64,000 nucleotides of DNA from M55B154 sp964486725 (GTDB taxonomy: Bacteria > Spirochaetota > UBA4802 > UB4802), in assembly GCA_964486725.1 (NCBI GenBank), contig CAZAOK010000003.1, positions 18,526 through 82,525 of the forward strand, in the 5' to 3' direction. Shown here one piece after another: positions 9,126 through 17,601 of the stretch. The position numbers were made by a program, and so were the translations under genes. Within the stretch, counting starts at the first letter, position 1. Each line of letters begins with the position of its first letter. The notes below the pieces were generated by a model. It did no database searches, had not been told where the DNA came from, and was given only the letters and a program-made list of their open reading frames with translations.

Positions 9126-9479
9126 ATGAAAAAATCGGTTATACTTTTTATATTCTCATTGATAATAACCACCTGTTTTTTATCACATGGATATTGTTAC
9201 GACATGAAACAGGTAATCGCGTATCCGGTACCGTTTAAACCTTCAGTGCATTCAAAACTTACCATAGAAAATCCTTCTTCTGAACCGATTGTTATAACAG
9301 TGTACGATATAAATGGCGATTTAGTGCGAATACTAAAATCATCTAGCCCTGAGGTATACTGGAACGGTAGAAATGGTTCAGGAAGACTGGTGAAACCAGG
9401 GTTGTACATATTAAAAATTGAAATTGAGGGCAGTAACGGCAATTACGGTAAAAAAATGATACGTATAATAGTGCAGTAA
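9126..9479 (+). CDS. secreted single-domain FlgD/T9SS-type Ig-like protein
   Basis: The 117-residue protein has a clear signal peptide (residues about 1-24). The remaining roughly 90 residues resemble the FlgD Ig-like fold: AYPVPFKP, then a beta-strand motif VYDINGDLVRIL, then YWNGRNGSGRLVKPGLYILKI. In larger proteins this fold is a C-terminal domain following enzymes or adhesins; here it stands alone. It is 26 bases upstream of an OM barrel gene and probably co-transcribed with it. The function is unknown; an envelope structural or adaptor role is an inference. Confidence 0.7.
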   Translation: MKKSVILFIFSLIITTCFLSHGYCYDMKQVIAYPVPFKPSVHSKLTIENPSSEPIVITVYDINGDLVRILKSSSPEVYWNGRNGSGRLVKPGLYILKIEIEGSNGNYGKKMIRIIVQ

Positions 9480-9505
9480 AAGTATTATTACACGGAAAAT
9501 AAATT

Positions 9506-10519
9506 ATGAAGAAATACATTTACATACTTATTTTTATTTTACTAAGTTTCAATATACTCCTGGCAGGTGAAGACGCGGGCAGCAGGGCAAGTTACACCCG
9601 GACAGGGTGGGTAGGTGCCCGGTATGTCGCCCTTGGTAAAGCCGCCGAGGTGATCGTAGATGATGCCTTTGCTATTTACTGGAATCCTGCAGGCCTTTGT
9701 GATCTCAGCGGAAAAGAATCTCCTTCCATTGATGAGATCAAAGAGAAAGCCAGAAAAGGTGATGTAGATGACATAAAAGAAGAGGATCTTGTTACTTTTT
9801 CTGAAAGGGAAGACAGGAATGGAGTGGCGCAAATAGTTGCATCTGGAGCCAAGCTTGCCATTGAACGTGAAGCAGGGTTTGCCGGCGCAGGCTTTAGCCT
9901 GTGGGGTGGAGTATTTGGCGCTGGATTATATACCATACGTTCTGATGACATTATTACACGTGATACTGATGGAAACAAGACCGGAACAACAGCCTACAGT
10001 GGTAATGTTGGTTACCTCTCATACGGTAAATATGTTGGAAATACTGCTGTGGGCCTTTCCATCAAGGGTTTGTATGAAAAAATCGGTGAATATTCTTACT
10101 CGGGGGCCGGAGCCGACCTGGGTGTGCAAACAGAAATTATTCCCTTTTTGAAAGTTGGTTTTGTCCTTCAGGACATAGGAACAGGTTTATACCCCATGGA
10201 TGATTACACCGATGTTGAAAAAGAATATGATCTGGGTAACATGTCCATGAAGCTAAGCGCGGCTATTACCACCCGGGGAGCTGATTTTATAATTGCATTC
10301 AGTGGTGTAAAAAAAATTGAACAGGAACGATACGAAATTAACGTCGGAATGCAATATGATCTTTCAGAAATGATGGCTATATATCTTGGGCTGAACGATT
10401 CATTTTTCACAAGTGGTGTTTCTGTTTCTTTGTGGGGAACCGAAATAGCATACGCGTTTGCCTATGATAAGATTGATTATGGATATAATAATATTGTTTC
10501 AGTGAAAATTGCTTTATGA
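9506..10519 (+). CDS. UPF0164/PorV-like outer-membrane beta-barrel protein
   Basis: The 337-residue protein has a signal peptide (about 1-20) and then RYVALGKAAEVIVDDAFAIYWNPAGL. This matches the start of UPF0164 proteins (known in Treponema) and of PorV/PorQ/FadL-like barrels. Alternating aromatic and glycine-rich strands continue to a C-terminal beta-strand ending in VSVKIAL, as expected for BAM-assembled barrels. A charged insertion (residues about 75-100) is probably an external loop. The stop overlaps the folP start by 4 bases. A related barrel is encoded at 56590-57810. The substrate is unknown. Confidence 0.75.
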   Translation: MKKYIYILIFILLSFNILLAGEDAGSRASYTRTGWVGARYVALGKAAEVIVDDAFAIYWNPAGLCDLSGKESPSIDEIKEKARKGDVDDIKEEDLVTFSEREDRNGVAQIVASGAKLAIEREAGFAGAGFSLWGGVFGAGLYTIRSDDIITRDTDGNKTGTTAYSGNVGYLSYGKYVGNTAVGLSIKGLYEKIGEYSYSGAGADLGVQTEIIPFLKVGFVLQDIGTGLYPMDDYTDVEKEYDLGNMSMKLSAAITTRGADFIIAFSGVKKIEQERYEINVGMQYDLSEMMAIYLGLNDSFFTSGVSVSLWGTEIAYAFAYDKIDYGYNNIVSVKIAL

Positions 10520-11352
10520 GTACTAAACAGAGAACATCGTTGGGGCAATACCCGCTTATTATGGGAATAGTCAATATTACACCTGATTCTTTTTTTGACG
10601 GCGGCAATTATAATGATACAGACAGCGCATTGCGTCAAATCAGTAAACTGTTAAAACTTGGTGCTGATATTATTGATATCGGCGGTGAATCATCAAGACC
10701 CGGAGCAAAGCCAGTAAGCCTGCAGGAGGAAATGGACAGGGTATGCCCGGTAGTAGAAAAAGCTGTTTTAGAATTCGATACTTTCATATCTGTGGATACA
10801 TATAAGGCCGGCATAGCCGACGAAGTGTTGAAGGCAGGGGCATCAATGATCAATGATATAAGTGCTTTCTCACTTGATAAAACAATGCCACATGTAATTG
10901 CACGACACAATGCCTGGGTTGTACTCATGCATATGAAGGGTACACCTGATATTATGCAAAACGAAACCAGTTATGATTCATTAATACATGATATCTATGA
11001 TTTCCTGGAGAACAAGGCCAAACTGGCGATAGAAGCAGGTATTGACAAGAATAAAATTATTATTGATCCGGGTATTGGTTTTGGTAAAAGTCTTGAGGAC
11101 AATTACTCATTACTACATAATATTCCCATATTCAGAAAACTTGGATATCCTGTTCTGGTTGGTCTGTCCAGAAAATCATTAATATCGAAACTGTATATTG
11201 GAAACGAGGATAGCTTACCAGCAACACTGGCGTTGAATTCAATTGCGTTATATAATGGAACTGATATAATAAGGGTACATGATGTACATGAGCATTACCT
11301 TGCTATTCAGGCTGTAAAAATGTTACGAAAGGTAGTCCAATCAGATGGTTGA
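10516..11352 (+). CDS. folP: dihydropteroate synthase
   Basis: The 278-residue TIM-barrel enzyme joins p-aminobenzoate to 6-hydroxymethyl-dihydropterin diphosphate in folate synthesis. Signatures are MGIVNITPDSFFDGG, DIIDIGGESSRPGA, SVDTYKAGIADE, the MINDISAF block, HMKGTPDIMQ, IIDPGIGFGKS and GLSRKSLI. The start overlaps the preceding barrel gene by 4 bases (ATGA), and the end overlaps cdaA by 8 bases. The folP-cdaA-cdaR order is common in several phyla. Confidence 0.96.
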   Translation: MSTKQRTSLGQYPLIMGIVNITPDSFFDGGNYNDTDSALRQISKLLKLGADIIDIGGESSRPGAKPVSLQEEMDRVCPVVEKAVLEFDTFISVDTYKAGIADEVLKAGASMINDISAFSLDKTMPHVIARHNAWVVLMHMKGTPDIMQNETSYDSLIHDIYDFLENKAKLAIEAGIDKNKIIIDPGIGFGKSLEDNYSLLHNIPIFRKLGYPVLVGLSRKSLISKLYIGNEDSLPATLALNSIALYNGTDIIRVHDVHEHYLAIQAVKMLRKVVQSDG

Positions 11353-12154
11353 AATGGCTGAAAGTATTATAGAATATATTATTGCTTTTTGGAGTTATTT
11401 CAGAAACGTTTTAGATATCCTGATTGTTGCCTTTGTATTCTACTGGGTATACAACTTCCTTTCAAACACCCGTGCCATACAATTATTAAAAGGTGTAATT
11501 ATAATCTTTATTGTGGCTATTTTGGCGCAACTGTTCAGGCTTGATACACTTAACTGGCTTATAACCAATCTCACCACTTATGTAGTAATCACTGTTATTA
11601 TACTCTTTCAACCAGAATTAAGAAGATTGATTACACAATTTGGACAAAGAAACTGGATATCAAACGCCATTACAAGCGAAGCATTTCAGCTGGATGAGTT
11701 AGTAAACTCCTTAATTGCCATGTCAGAGGAGAAAATCGGCTCCCTTATTGTTATTGAGCGAAATACCGGACTGCGAAGTTATGTTGAATCAGGGGTTATC
11801 ATCAATTCAAATATCTCGGAAGAGATTATTCGTACTATTTTTTATCCGAACACTCCGCTACATGATGGCTCAATAATAATTCAGGAAGGTAGAATTTCTT
11901 CAGCGGCGTGTTATTTGCCATTAAGTGACTCAAAGCAATTGAAAAAGCATCATGGTGCCCGTCACAGGGCAGCACTTGGCATTGCCGAAGAAACTGACGC
12001 GCTTGTTCTTGTAACATCTGAAGAAAACGGTAATATTTCAATTATGGTAAATGGAAAACTATACTCAAAAATCAAGGTTTCTGATATAAAAAACATGATA
12101 ATATATTTCATGAATCCCAAGACTGCATATGAGGAGAAATACTCTATCAAATGA
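11345..12154 (+). CDS. cdaA: diadenylate cyclase CdaA (DisA_N domain)
   Basis: The 269-residue membrane enzyme makes c-di-AMP from two ATP. Three transmembrane helices (residues about 18-95) precede the DAC domain. Catalytic motifs are PLHDGSIII (Asp174; the usual DGA is DGS here) and GARHRAALG (R206-H207-R208). c-di-AMP controls potassium and osmolyte balance and wall integrity. The gene overlaps folP and the downstream YbbR regulator gene, so the three are coupled in translation. Confidence 0.93.
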   Translation: MVEMAESIIEYIIAFWSYFRNVLDILIVAFVFYWVYNFLSNTRAIQLLKGVIIIFIVAILAQLFRLDTLNWLITNLTTYVVITVIILFQPELRRLITQFGQRNWISNAITSEAFQLDELVNSLIAMSEEKIGSLIVIERNTGLRSYVESGVIINSNISEEIIRTIFYPNTPLHDGSIIIQEGRISSAACYLPLSDSKQLKKHHGARHRAALGIAEETDALVLVTSEENGNISIMVNGKLYSKIKVSDIKNMIIYFMNPKTAYEEKYSIK

Positions 12155-13119
12155 ATAGATTTTTCGAGGAAATAAAAAATATTATCAATACACATGACCT
12201 TATACCGAAATTGATCAGCCTGCTCCTGGCTGTCATATTATGGGCACATATTGTTAACACACAAGTTGGTGAAGTTACTTTTAAAGTACCTGTTGAATAC
12301 AAAAATATTCCTGAATCATTAATTGTAATTGAAAAAGAACCCCCACTTGTAACAATAACATTTAAAGGGAAAAAAGATATTTTACGAAACATAAATACAA
12401 AGAACATCAAGGTATTTGTTAATCTTCAAAATCCAAGGGTTAACAAGACAGCCCAATATCCTGTATTGCTTTCAAAGGGAGAATTACCCGATAATATTGA
12501 GATGTCGATAAATAAGAAATTTGTAAAATTGACAATTGAAAAGAAAATATCAAAAAAATTACCAGTAAAAGTCAATATATCAAATAAAGATCCTGATAAA
12601 TTTATAGCAGGCCAACCAACTATAATACCACCTTATGTTACAGTTATTGGCCCCGAATCAATAATTTCTGCTATAAAAGTTATCACAACTGACCCAGTAG
12701 ATATTGCATCAGCAAAAACTAACATTAACACAAATGTTTCTGCAAATGTTAGTGATTTTAATAATATTAAAGTTGAACCAGATTCTTTTCAAGTTAAAAT
12801 CCCGGTATTTAATGTTTCAAATTTACATCTTGTAAAGGTACCTTTGAAATTAATAAACACATCTGGCTTAGGAAATATTAGTGTTTCTCCATCAAAAATC
12901 AAAGTATATACTAAAATATCCTCTGAAACTAGTAAACCAGTCGAGAATGATTTTAAAGCATATATCGACTTTAACTCTATTGACATTTCCCTGTTAAACA
13001 GTCAGGGGAAGATATCTTTATCCAGCAGACATGTTAAATTAAATTATTCAGAAGACAGTAAAATCTCAATAATCGAAATTAAACCTGAATCGATAACCAT
13101 CGAATTAATAAAAGAATAA
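12151..13119 (+). CDS. cdaR: YbbR-domain protein CdaR, regulator of CdaA
   Basis: The 322-residue protein has one N-terminal transmembrane helix (LIPKLISLLLAVILWAHIV) and then three to four YbbR repeats facing outside the membrane, for example VPVEYKNIPESL and VPLKLINTSG. In Firmicutes, CdaR binds CdaA and alters c-di-AMP output. The 4-base overlap with cdaA supports the same pairing. The usual third partner, glmM, is not here; pdxJ follows instead. Confidence 0.85.
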   Translation: MNRFFEEIKNIINTHDLIPKLISLLLAVILWAHIVNTQVGEVTFKVPVEYKNIPESLIVIEKEPPLVTITFKGKKDILRNINTKNIKVFVNLQNPRVNKTAQYPVLLSKGELPDNIEMSINKKFVKLTIEKKISKKLPVKVNISNKDPDKFIAGQPTIIPPYVTVIGPESIISAIKVITTDPVDIASAKTNINTNVSANVSDFNNIKVEPDSFQVKIPVFNVSNLHLVKVPLKLINTSGLGNISVSPSKIKVYTKISSETSKPVENDFKAYIDFNSIDISLLNSQGKISLSSRHVKLNYSEDSKISIIEIKPESITIELIKE

Positions 13120-13157
13120 TCAGCCAATTAACGAAAAGGACTTCGCGGGGGGATTTA

Positions 13158-13880
13158 ATGAGTAATGTTAAGCTTTGTGTAAATGTTGATCATATAGCCA
13201 CGTTGAGACAGGCAAGGGGAGGGTCATTTCCGGATCCGGTTAAAGGTGCTATGCTTTGCGAAGAAAATGGTGCTGATGGTATTACTGTTCATCTTCGTGA
13301 GGATCGAAGACATATTCAGGATTTTGATGTCTATGCGTTACGTGATGTTGTCAGTGGAAAATTTAATCTTGAAATGGCACTGTCTGATGATATAATTTCA
13401 ATAGCAACACAGGTTATACCTGACCAGGTAACATTAGTACCTGAGAAGAGGGAGGAACTGACAACTGAAGGTGGACTTAATGTAAAAGAGAACTTCAAAA
13501 AAATACGCTCAGTCGTTGATACCTTTCATCAACTCGAAGTTGAAGTATCCCTTTTTATTGAACCGGAAAATGATATAATTGATTTATCTTTCGATACAGG
13601 AGCTGATTTTATCGAGCTTCATACAGGTACATATTGTAATTCTCTAAATGAAACTGATGTGCAGAGAGAAAAAAGCAGGTTATATACAGCGGCCTCTCAC
13701 GCATTAAAGAAAGGAATTCGTATAAACGCGGGCCATGGTCTTAATTATGAAAACACATACCCTATTTTAGGAATAGATGGTCTTGAGGAATTAAATATCG
13801 GACATTCCATTATTGCTCAATCAATATATACAGGATTACCTGATGCAGTGAAAGAAATGGTTAAAATAATACAGGAGTAA
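13158..13880 (+). CDS. pdxJ: pyridoxine 5'-phosphate synthase
   Basis: The 240-residue TIM-barrel enzyme closes the pyridoxine ring from 1-deoxyxylulose-5-phosphate and 3-amino-1-hydroxyacetone phosphate. Motifs are KLCVNVDHIATLRQARGG, HLREDRRHIQDFDV, EMALSDDI, VTLVPEKREELTTEGGL, IELHTGTYC and GHGLNYEN followed by ELNIGHSIIAQSI. A purine-rich GGGGGGA stands before the ATG. Its substrate comes from Dxs, encoded 5 kb upstream. Confidence 0.96.
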   Translation: MSNVKLCVNVDHIATLRQARGGSFPDPVKGAMLCEENGADGITVHLREDRRHIQDFDVYALRDVVSGKFNLEMALSDDIISIATQVIPDQVTLVPEKREELTTEGGLNVKENFKKIRSVVDTFHQLEVEVSLFIEPENDIIDLSFDTGADFIELHTGTYCNSLNETDVQREKSRLYTAASHALKKGIRINAGHGLNYENTYPILGIDGLEELNIGHSIIAQSIYTGLPDAVKEMVKIIQE

Positions 13881-13883
13881 GTG

Positions 13884-14081
13884 ATGTTCGTAAATTTGAT
13901 TAAAATATTTATTTTCTTTTTTATTCTTTACTTCATTTACAATATTGTGAAAACAATACTTGGAGTAAAAAATAATTATACTAAATCAAAACGTGAATAC
14001 GAGAAAAAAACAAATATACACAAAGACAAAAACAATGATAAAGTAATTGAACTGGATAAAGATCAATACAAGGTAGAATGA
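13884..14081 (+). CDS. small single-pass membrane protein of unknown function
   Basis: The 65-residue protein has one N-terminal transmembrane helix (about 5-25) and a charged lysine-rich tail. AGGAG lies 6 nt before the ATG at 13884, which decides against the GTG one codon earlier. It follows pdxJ by 3 bases and overlaps the next lipoprotein gene by 4 bases, so it belongs to the same operon. I do not recognise a family. Confidence 0.65.
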   Translation: MFVNLIKIFIFFFILYFIYNIVKTILGVKNNYTKSKREYEKKTNIHKDKNNDKVIELDKDQYKVE

Positions 14082-14473
14082 TGAACCATTATAAACATTA
14101 CCTGCTGTATATTATTACTTTTTCCATGATATTTCTCTCCGCATGCGGGCAATTAAAAGGTAAATTTGCCTGTAAAAGTCAACTTGACGATCATTACAGG
14201 AAAATGAATAATAACCATGAAATTAAATCTGATGAAAAGATAAAGTGGGTATATGTATTTGATAAATTTAGTGGAAAGCATAAAATTGGTGTCATAATAC
14301 TGAAAAAAGAGATAGTTTGGGTCGATGTACTTTCATGGCAGGATGTGGTAACACCAACTGAAAATATAATTTATGGAACAATTGAAGATTTTCAGGATGG
14401 TGAATATAAAATCATACTTACCGAAAATGACGAAGCATTTGATGAACAACGGTTTATTGTTTATACTGATTAA
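14078..14473 (+). CDS. hypothetical lipoprotein
   Basis: The 131-residue protein has a signal peptide ending in the lipobox LSAC, then a small soluble domain rich in beta-strands (IKWVYVFDKF, GVIILKKEIVWVDVLSW). It is the last gene of the rightward operon and stops 4 bases before the convergent ispH fusion. No family was recognised. The coupling with the preceding 65-residue membrane protein suggests joint function. Confidence 0.65.
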   Translation: MMNHYKHYLLYIITFSMIFLSACGQLKGKFACKSQLDDHYRKMNNNHEIKSDEKIKWVYVFDKFSGKHKIGVIILKKEIVWVDVLSWQDVVTPTENIIYGTIEDFQDGEYKIILTENDEAFDEQRFIVYTD

Positions 14474-14477
14474 TTAC

Positions 14478-16208
14478 TTACAGTATAAGCGCACCGGTAA
14501 TTATTATAAATAATAAAAAATTCATATCTACCAGTATCTCGTATTCCAGTGTAACAAAATATTTCAGCCTGCTTATCTTGTTGAAAATTAAATTGTTGTA
14601 TAGAATGTTAATCATAAACAGTAAAATGATTTTTTCACTTGCAATAATACTATACAGTATTATTGCAAGTGCAGAACCTGTTGATAGTATCACATGAAAT
14701 GTTCTGCTTCCATTAATACCTATTGAAATTGGAAGTGTATTACTTCCAATTATGAGGTCACCGTGATATCCAATAATATCATGTAAAAGATTTCGTGCAA
14801 TAATCATATAGGCTGCGAATGTAAATACAGGCAGGATTATAATAAGATTACTTGAAACTATATTCATTGGAATCATCAACACGGGTAGGCTGCAAATTAA
14901 TATCCATCCAGAAGTGGCAATCATTGATTTCATTTTGTAAATGATTTGAACATTCCGTGGTAAATGCTGAACAAATTTTTGTACGATTGGTGTTGTATAC
15001 AGTATACCCGTTATTAACAATATATTATATACTATAACTAATTTTATTGAGAAATTGAATATCAGGTATTGTGATAGTAACAAAAAAAACAGGGTAATTA
15101 TTATTATTAATACACTGTTTTTTTTATGTAGTTTATACTTGAAGGGATTGCTTTCTTTTAAAGAGCTTTTCGCGAAATAGTTGTTAACTGAATACATGGA
15201 GAAAACATACATCGCAGAAATTGCTGGAAGTTTCAATCCAGACCAGACTCCTAATGCCCATTCAAAATACATTGTCATAAAGGCTGAAGCAACTGAAGAT
15301 ATTATATTGGTGCGTATGGTAAATTCAAAAAATGATTTGATGATATTGATGATTTTGCGTTTGTTTTTATAATTAATATCAAATAATTTCTCAAGAACAT
15401 TATTGATAACCCAGCCAGGAGTAGATGCGCCGGCTGTCACAAGTACGTGCGTTACATCACGAAAATCATCTTCAACAAGTTCTTCTTCTGTTTCAACATG
15501 AAAAGTCTTTATATTATTGTCTCTTCCGATTGATGCCAGTCTATTGGTATTTGCAGAATTTTTTCCACCAACAACAACCAGTGCGTCAATACCATTATCA
15601 ATAGCAGTTGTAACATCATCCTGTCTGCTGTGGGTGGAATCACATATTGTGTTACAAAATATTACGTTACTATGATATTTATCTATTAATGTTGTTATTT
15701 CACTGTAAACCGCTTTATTAAGTGTTGTTTGTGCCACAACAATATATTTATCCGCTTTTTGTATGTAATCAATATATTTTGGAGAAGGAACTACTGTAAC
15801 ACCAGATGATGCATAACTTTTAATACTTTCAACTTCAGCATGATCCGGATCACCAATTATAATTGTATAGTATCCATCATCAGAATATTTTTTTACTATA
15901 CCCTGAACCCTGGCGACCCTGGGGCAGGTAAGATTTATATAACGACCTGCCTGTTTTTTAATTTTTCGAAGACTTTCTATTGGTATTCCATGTGTTCTGA
16001 TGGCTACAGTCTTATTATTAATGTTGTCAAGATCATATATTGTTTTCACTCCTCTTTTATCCAGTATCCTGATTGTTTGTGGATTGTGAATCAGTGGACC
16101 ATAGACAAGTATTTCATCTTCAGATGAATTGATTTCATCAACTATACGCAGTACAGCCTTGCGTACTCCCATACAGAATCCAGTATGTGGGGCAATATCA
16201 ATTTTCAT
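14478..16208 (-). CDS. ispH: IspH (HMBPP reductase) fused to a UbiA-type prenyltransferase domain
   Basis: A 576-residue two-domain protein. Residues 1-275 form a complete IspH, the [4Fe-4S] enzyme that makes IPP and DMAPP in the last MEP step. The cluster cysteines are C12 (GFCMGV), C95 (LTCPRV) and C189 (NTICDST); the substrate-binding H41, H123 and E125 are in place. Residues about 285-576 have seven to nine transmembrane helices and the second UbiA aspartate motif, RNLLHDIIGYHGDLIIGSNTLP (D476, D483). The first UbiA motif, normally NDxxDxxxD, reads VNNYFAKSSL (341-349) and has lost its aspartates. Prenyl transfer by the second half is therefore uncertain. It is the last gene of the T2SS operon and overlaps gspN by 4 bases. 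Confidence 0.85.
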   Translation of the reverse strand: MKIDIAPHTGFCMGVRKAVLRIVDEINSSEDEILVYGPLIHNPQTIRILDKRGVKTIYDLDNINNKTVAIRTHGIPIESLRKIKKQAGRYINLTCPRVARVQGIVKKYSDDGYYTIIIGDPDHAEVESIKSYASSGVTVVPSPKYIDYIQKADKYIVVAQTTLNKAVYSEITTLIDKYHSNVIFCNTICDSTHSRQDDVTTAIDNGIDALVVVGGKNSANTNRLASIGRDNNIKTFHVETEEELVEDDFRDVTHVLVTAGASTPGWVINNVLEKLFDINYKNKRKIINIIKSFFEFTIRTNIISSVASAFMTMYFEWALGVWSGLKLPAISAMYVFSMYSVNNYFAKSSLKESNPFKYKLHKKNSVLIIIITLFFLLLSQYLIFNFSIKLVIVYNILLITGILYTTPIVQKFVQHLPRNVQIIYKMKSMIATSGWILICSLPVLMIPMNIVSSNLIIILPVFTFAAYMIIARNLLHDIIGYHGDLIIGSNTLPISIGINGSRTFHVILSTGSALAIILYSIIASEKIILLFMINILYNNLIFNKISRLKYFVTLEYEILVDMNFLLFIIITGALIL

Positions 16209-17086
16209 TGAATTTCATTATGTAAATTCTTCATGTTAATTCGTGGATTAAACAGTGGGCCATTGATTGTAAATGTTAATTGATTTTGACCGGGTTTAAC
16301 CATATCACCAAGCAAAACCCTGTATTGATTAAGCAGATTTGATTGAGAATCAATATTTATTGTTAAATCAATATTTGAATTTCGTATTGTATTACCAAAA
16401 ACAATTACCCCACTGGCATTACCCTTCAGATCGGGACCAGTAAAAATAATGTATTTTATTTTCAAAGTATTTTTCGATATAAATTCAGATTCATATTTTA
16501 TTTGTTTTAATGAAACGGGTGGTATTTCAAAACCCTTAATCATAATACCTTTAATATCCGTATCACGCAATGATAATGAAAGGATTCCTTTTTCAGGTAC
16601 ATCACTAACTTTTGCTCTTATTACATCAAATAAAAACCGCCCCCTGGATATTATTGATATATCAGAATTTTTGAATTCAAATTTTTTAAATTGCAGTTTA
16701 CCGTTAATATTTCGTTTTATAAAAATAGTATATGGATTATAATACATATCAAACAACAATGATTCAATAATTAACGAAGATCCATCTTTTAGTATTGCTG
16801 AAATATTTTTAACTGATGATGTGGATAGTAAATTAAAATTAATATCATCCACAAATAATGACCGGGTTACCTGCTTTTCAACCTGTTCAATCTGTTTTCT
16901 AATGAATACTTCATAGGGAAAAGTCGCGATGATAAACAAAATTGTTAAAAACACCGAAAATACTATGTAGTGTATAGCATATGGGAGCTTAAAGATATCT
17001 TTAATGTTATGCTTTAATTCCCGAGAAAACGTACTTATTGATTGTTTGATGTCGGTTATGCTGATATTTTTAATTTGATTCATCAT
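16205..17086 (-). CDS. gspN: type II secretion system protein GspN
   Basis: The 293-residue bitopic protein has an N-terminal transmembrane helix (about 40-62, IHYIVFSVFLTILFIIATFP) and a long periplasmic AsmA/GspN-like beta domain ending in KPGQNQLTFTINGPLFNPRI, which is typical of GspN. GspN is an accessory part of the T2SS found in only some systems. Start and stop overlap neighbours by 4 bases on each side. Confidence 0.75.
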   Translation of the reverse strand: MMNQIKNISITDIKQSISTFSRELKHNIKDIFKLPYAIHYIVFSVFLTILFIIATFPYEVFIRKQIEQVEKQVTRSLFVDDINFNLLSTSSVKNISAILKDGSSLIIESLLFDMYYNPYTIFIKRNINGKLQFKKFEFKNSDISIISRGRFLFDVIRAKVSDVPEKGILSLSLRDTDIKGIMIKGFEIPPVSLKQIKYESEFISKNTLKIKYIIFTGPDLKGNASGVIVFGNTIRNSNIDLTINIDSQSNLLNQYRVLLGDMVKPGQNQLTFTINGPLFNPRINMKNLHNEIQ

Positions 17087-17601
17087 TTCATTGTATAACT
17101 GTCTATCTTCATGTTTACATCATACGTATTGCTGCCTTTTAAGGCTTTGTTTATACGCAGGTAATTGATTTTTAAAAGCTTATTCGAATTTTCAATTTCA
17201 TGAATAAATTGCAAACATGATTGTATAGGCACTCCTTCAAGTTTAATATCAGTAGTAATCCTAATGTACTTATTTTGAATTATTGATTGCCTGCGCCGTG
17301 TATATGCTATATGCCGGGCAATATTTGTGCTTTGTGACCATTGTTCAATTAATGATGTAATATTATCATTCCCGGATTTCAGTAACGATGAATACCTGTT
17401 ATACGTTTGCTCAAGCTCCCTGTAGTTTTTGTATATCTTTTCAAGTTGAACTAATTGCTCTTTATTTGATTCAAGTGATTCTTCGGTTTTACTGAAGAAG
17501 TTTACAAGAGGTGTAACAATCAAATAATATAGTATCACAACGGAAAATACGATAATTAGTACCTGAATAAGTTTTTTCTCTCTTTCAGAAACCTTGATCA
17601 T
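17083..17601 (-). CDS. gspM: type II secretion system protein GspM
   Basis: The 172-residue inner-membrane protein has one transmembrane helix (about 12-32), a coiled coil (about 35-80) and a small periplasmic ferredoxin-like domain. GspM binds GspL and forms the assembly platform. The call rests on shape and position (gspL-M-N, 1-base overlap with gspL), because sequence conservation in this family is low. Confidence 0.75.
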   Translation of the reverse strand: MIKVSEREKKLIQVLIIVFSVVILYYLIVTPLVNFFSKTEESLESNKEQLVQLEKIYKNYRELEQTYNRYSSLLKSGNDNITSLIEQWSQSTNIARHIAYTRRRQSIIQNKYIRITTDIKLEGVPIQSCLQFIHEIENSNKLLKINYLRINKALKGSNTYDVNMKIDSYTMK

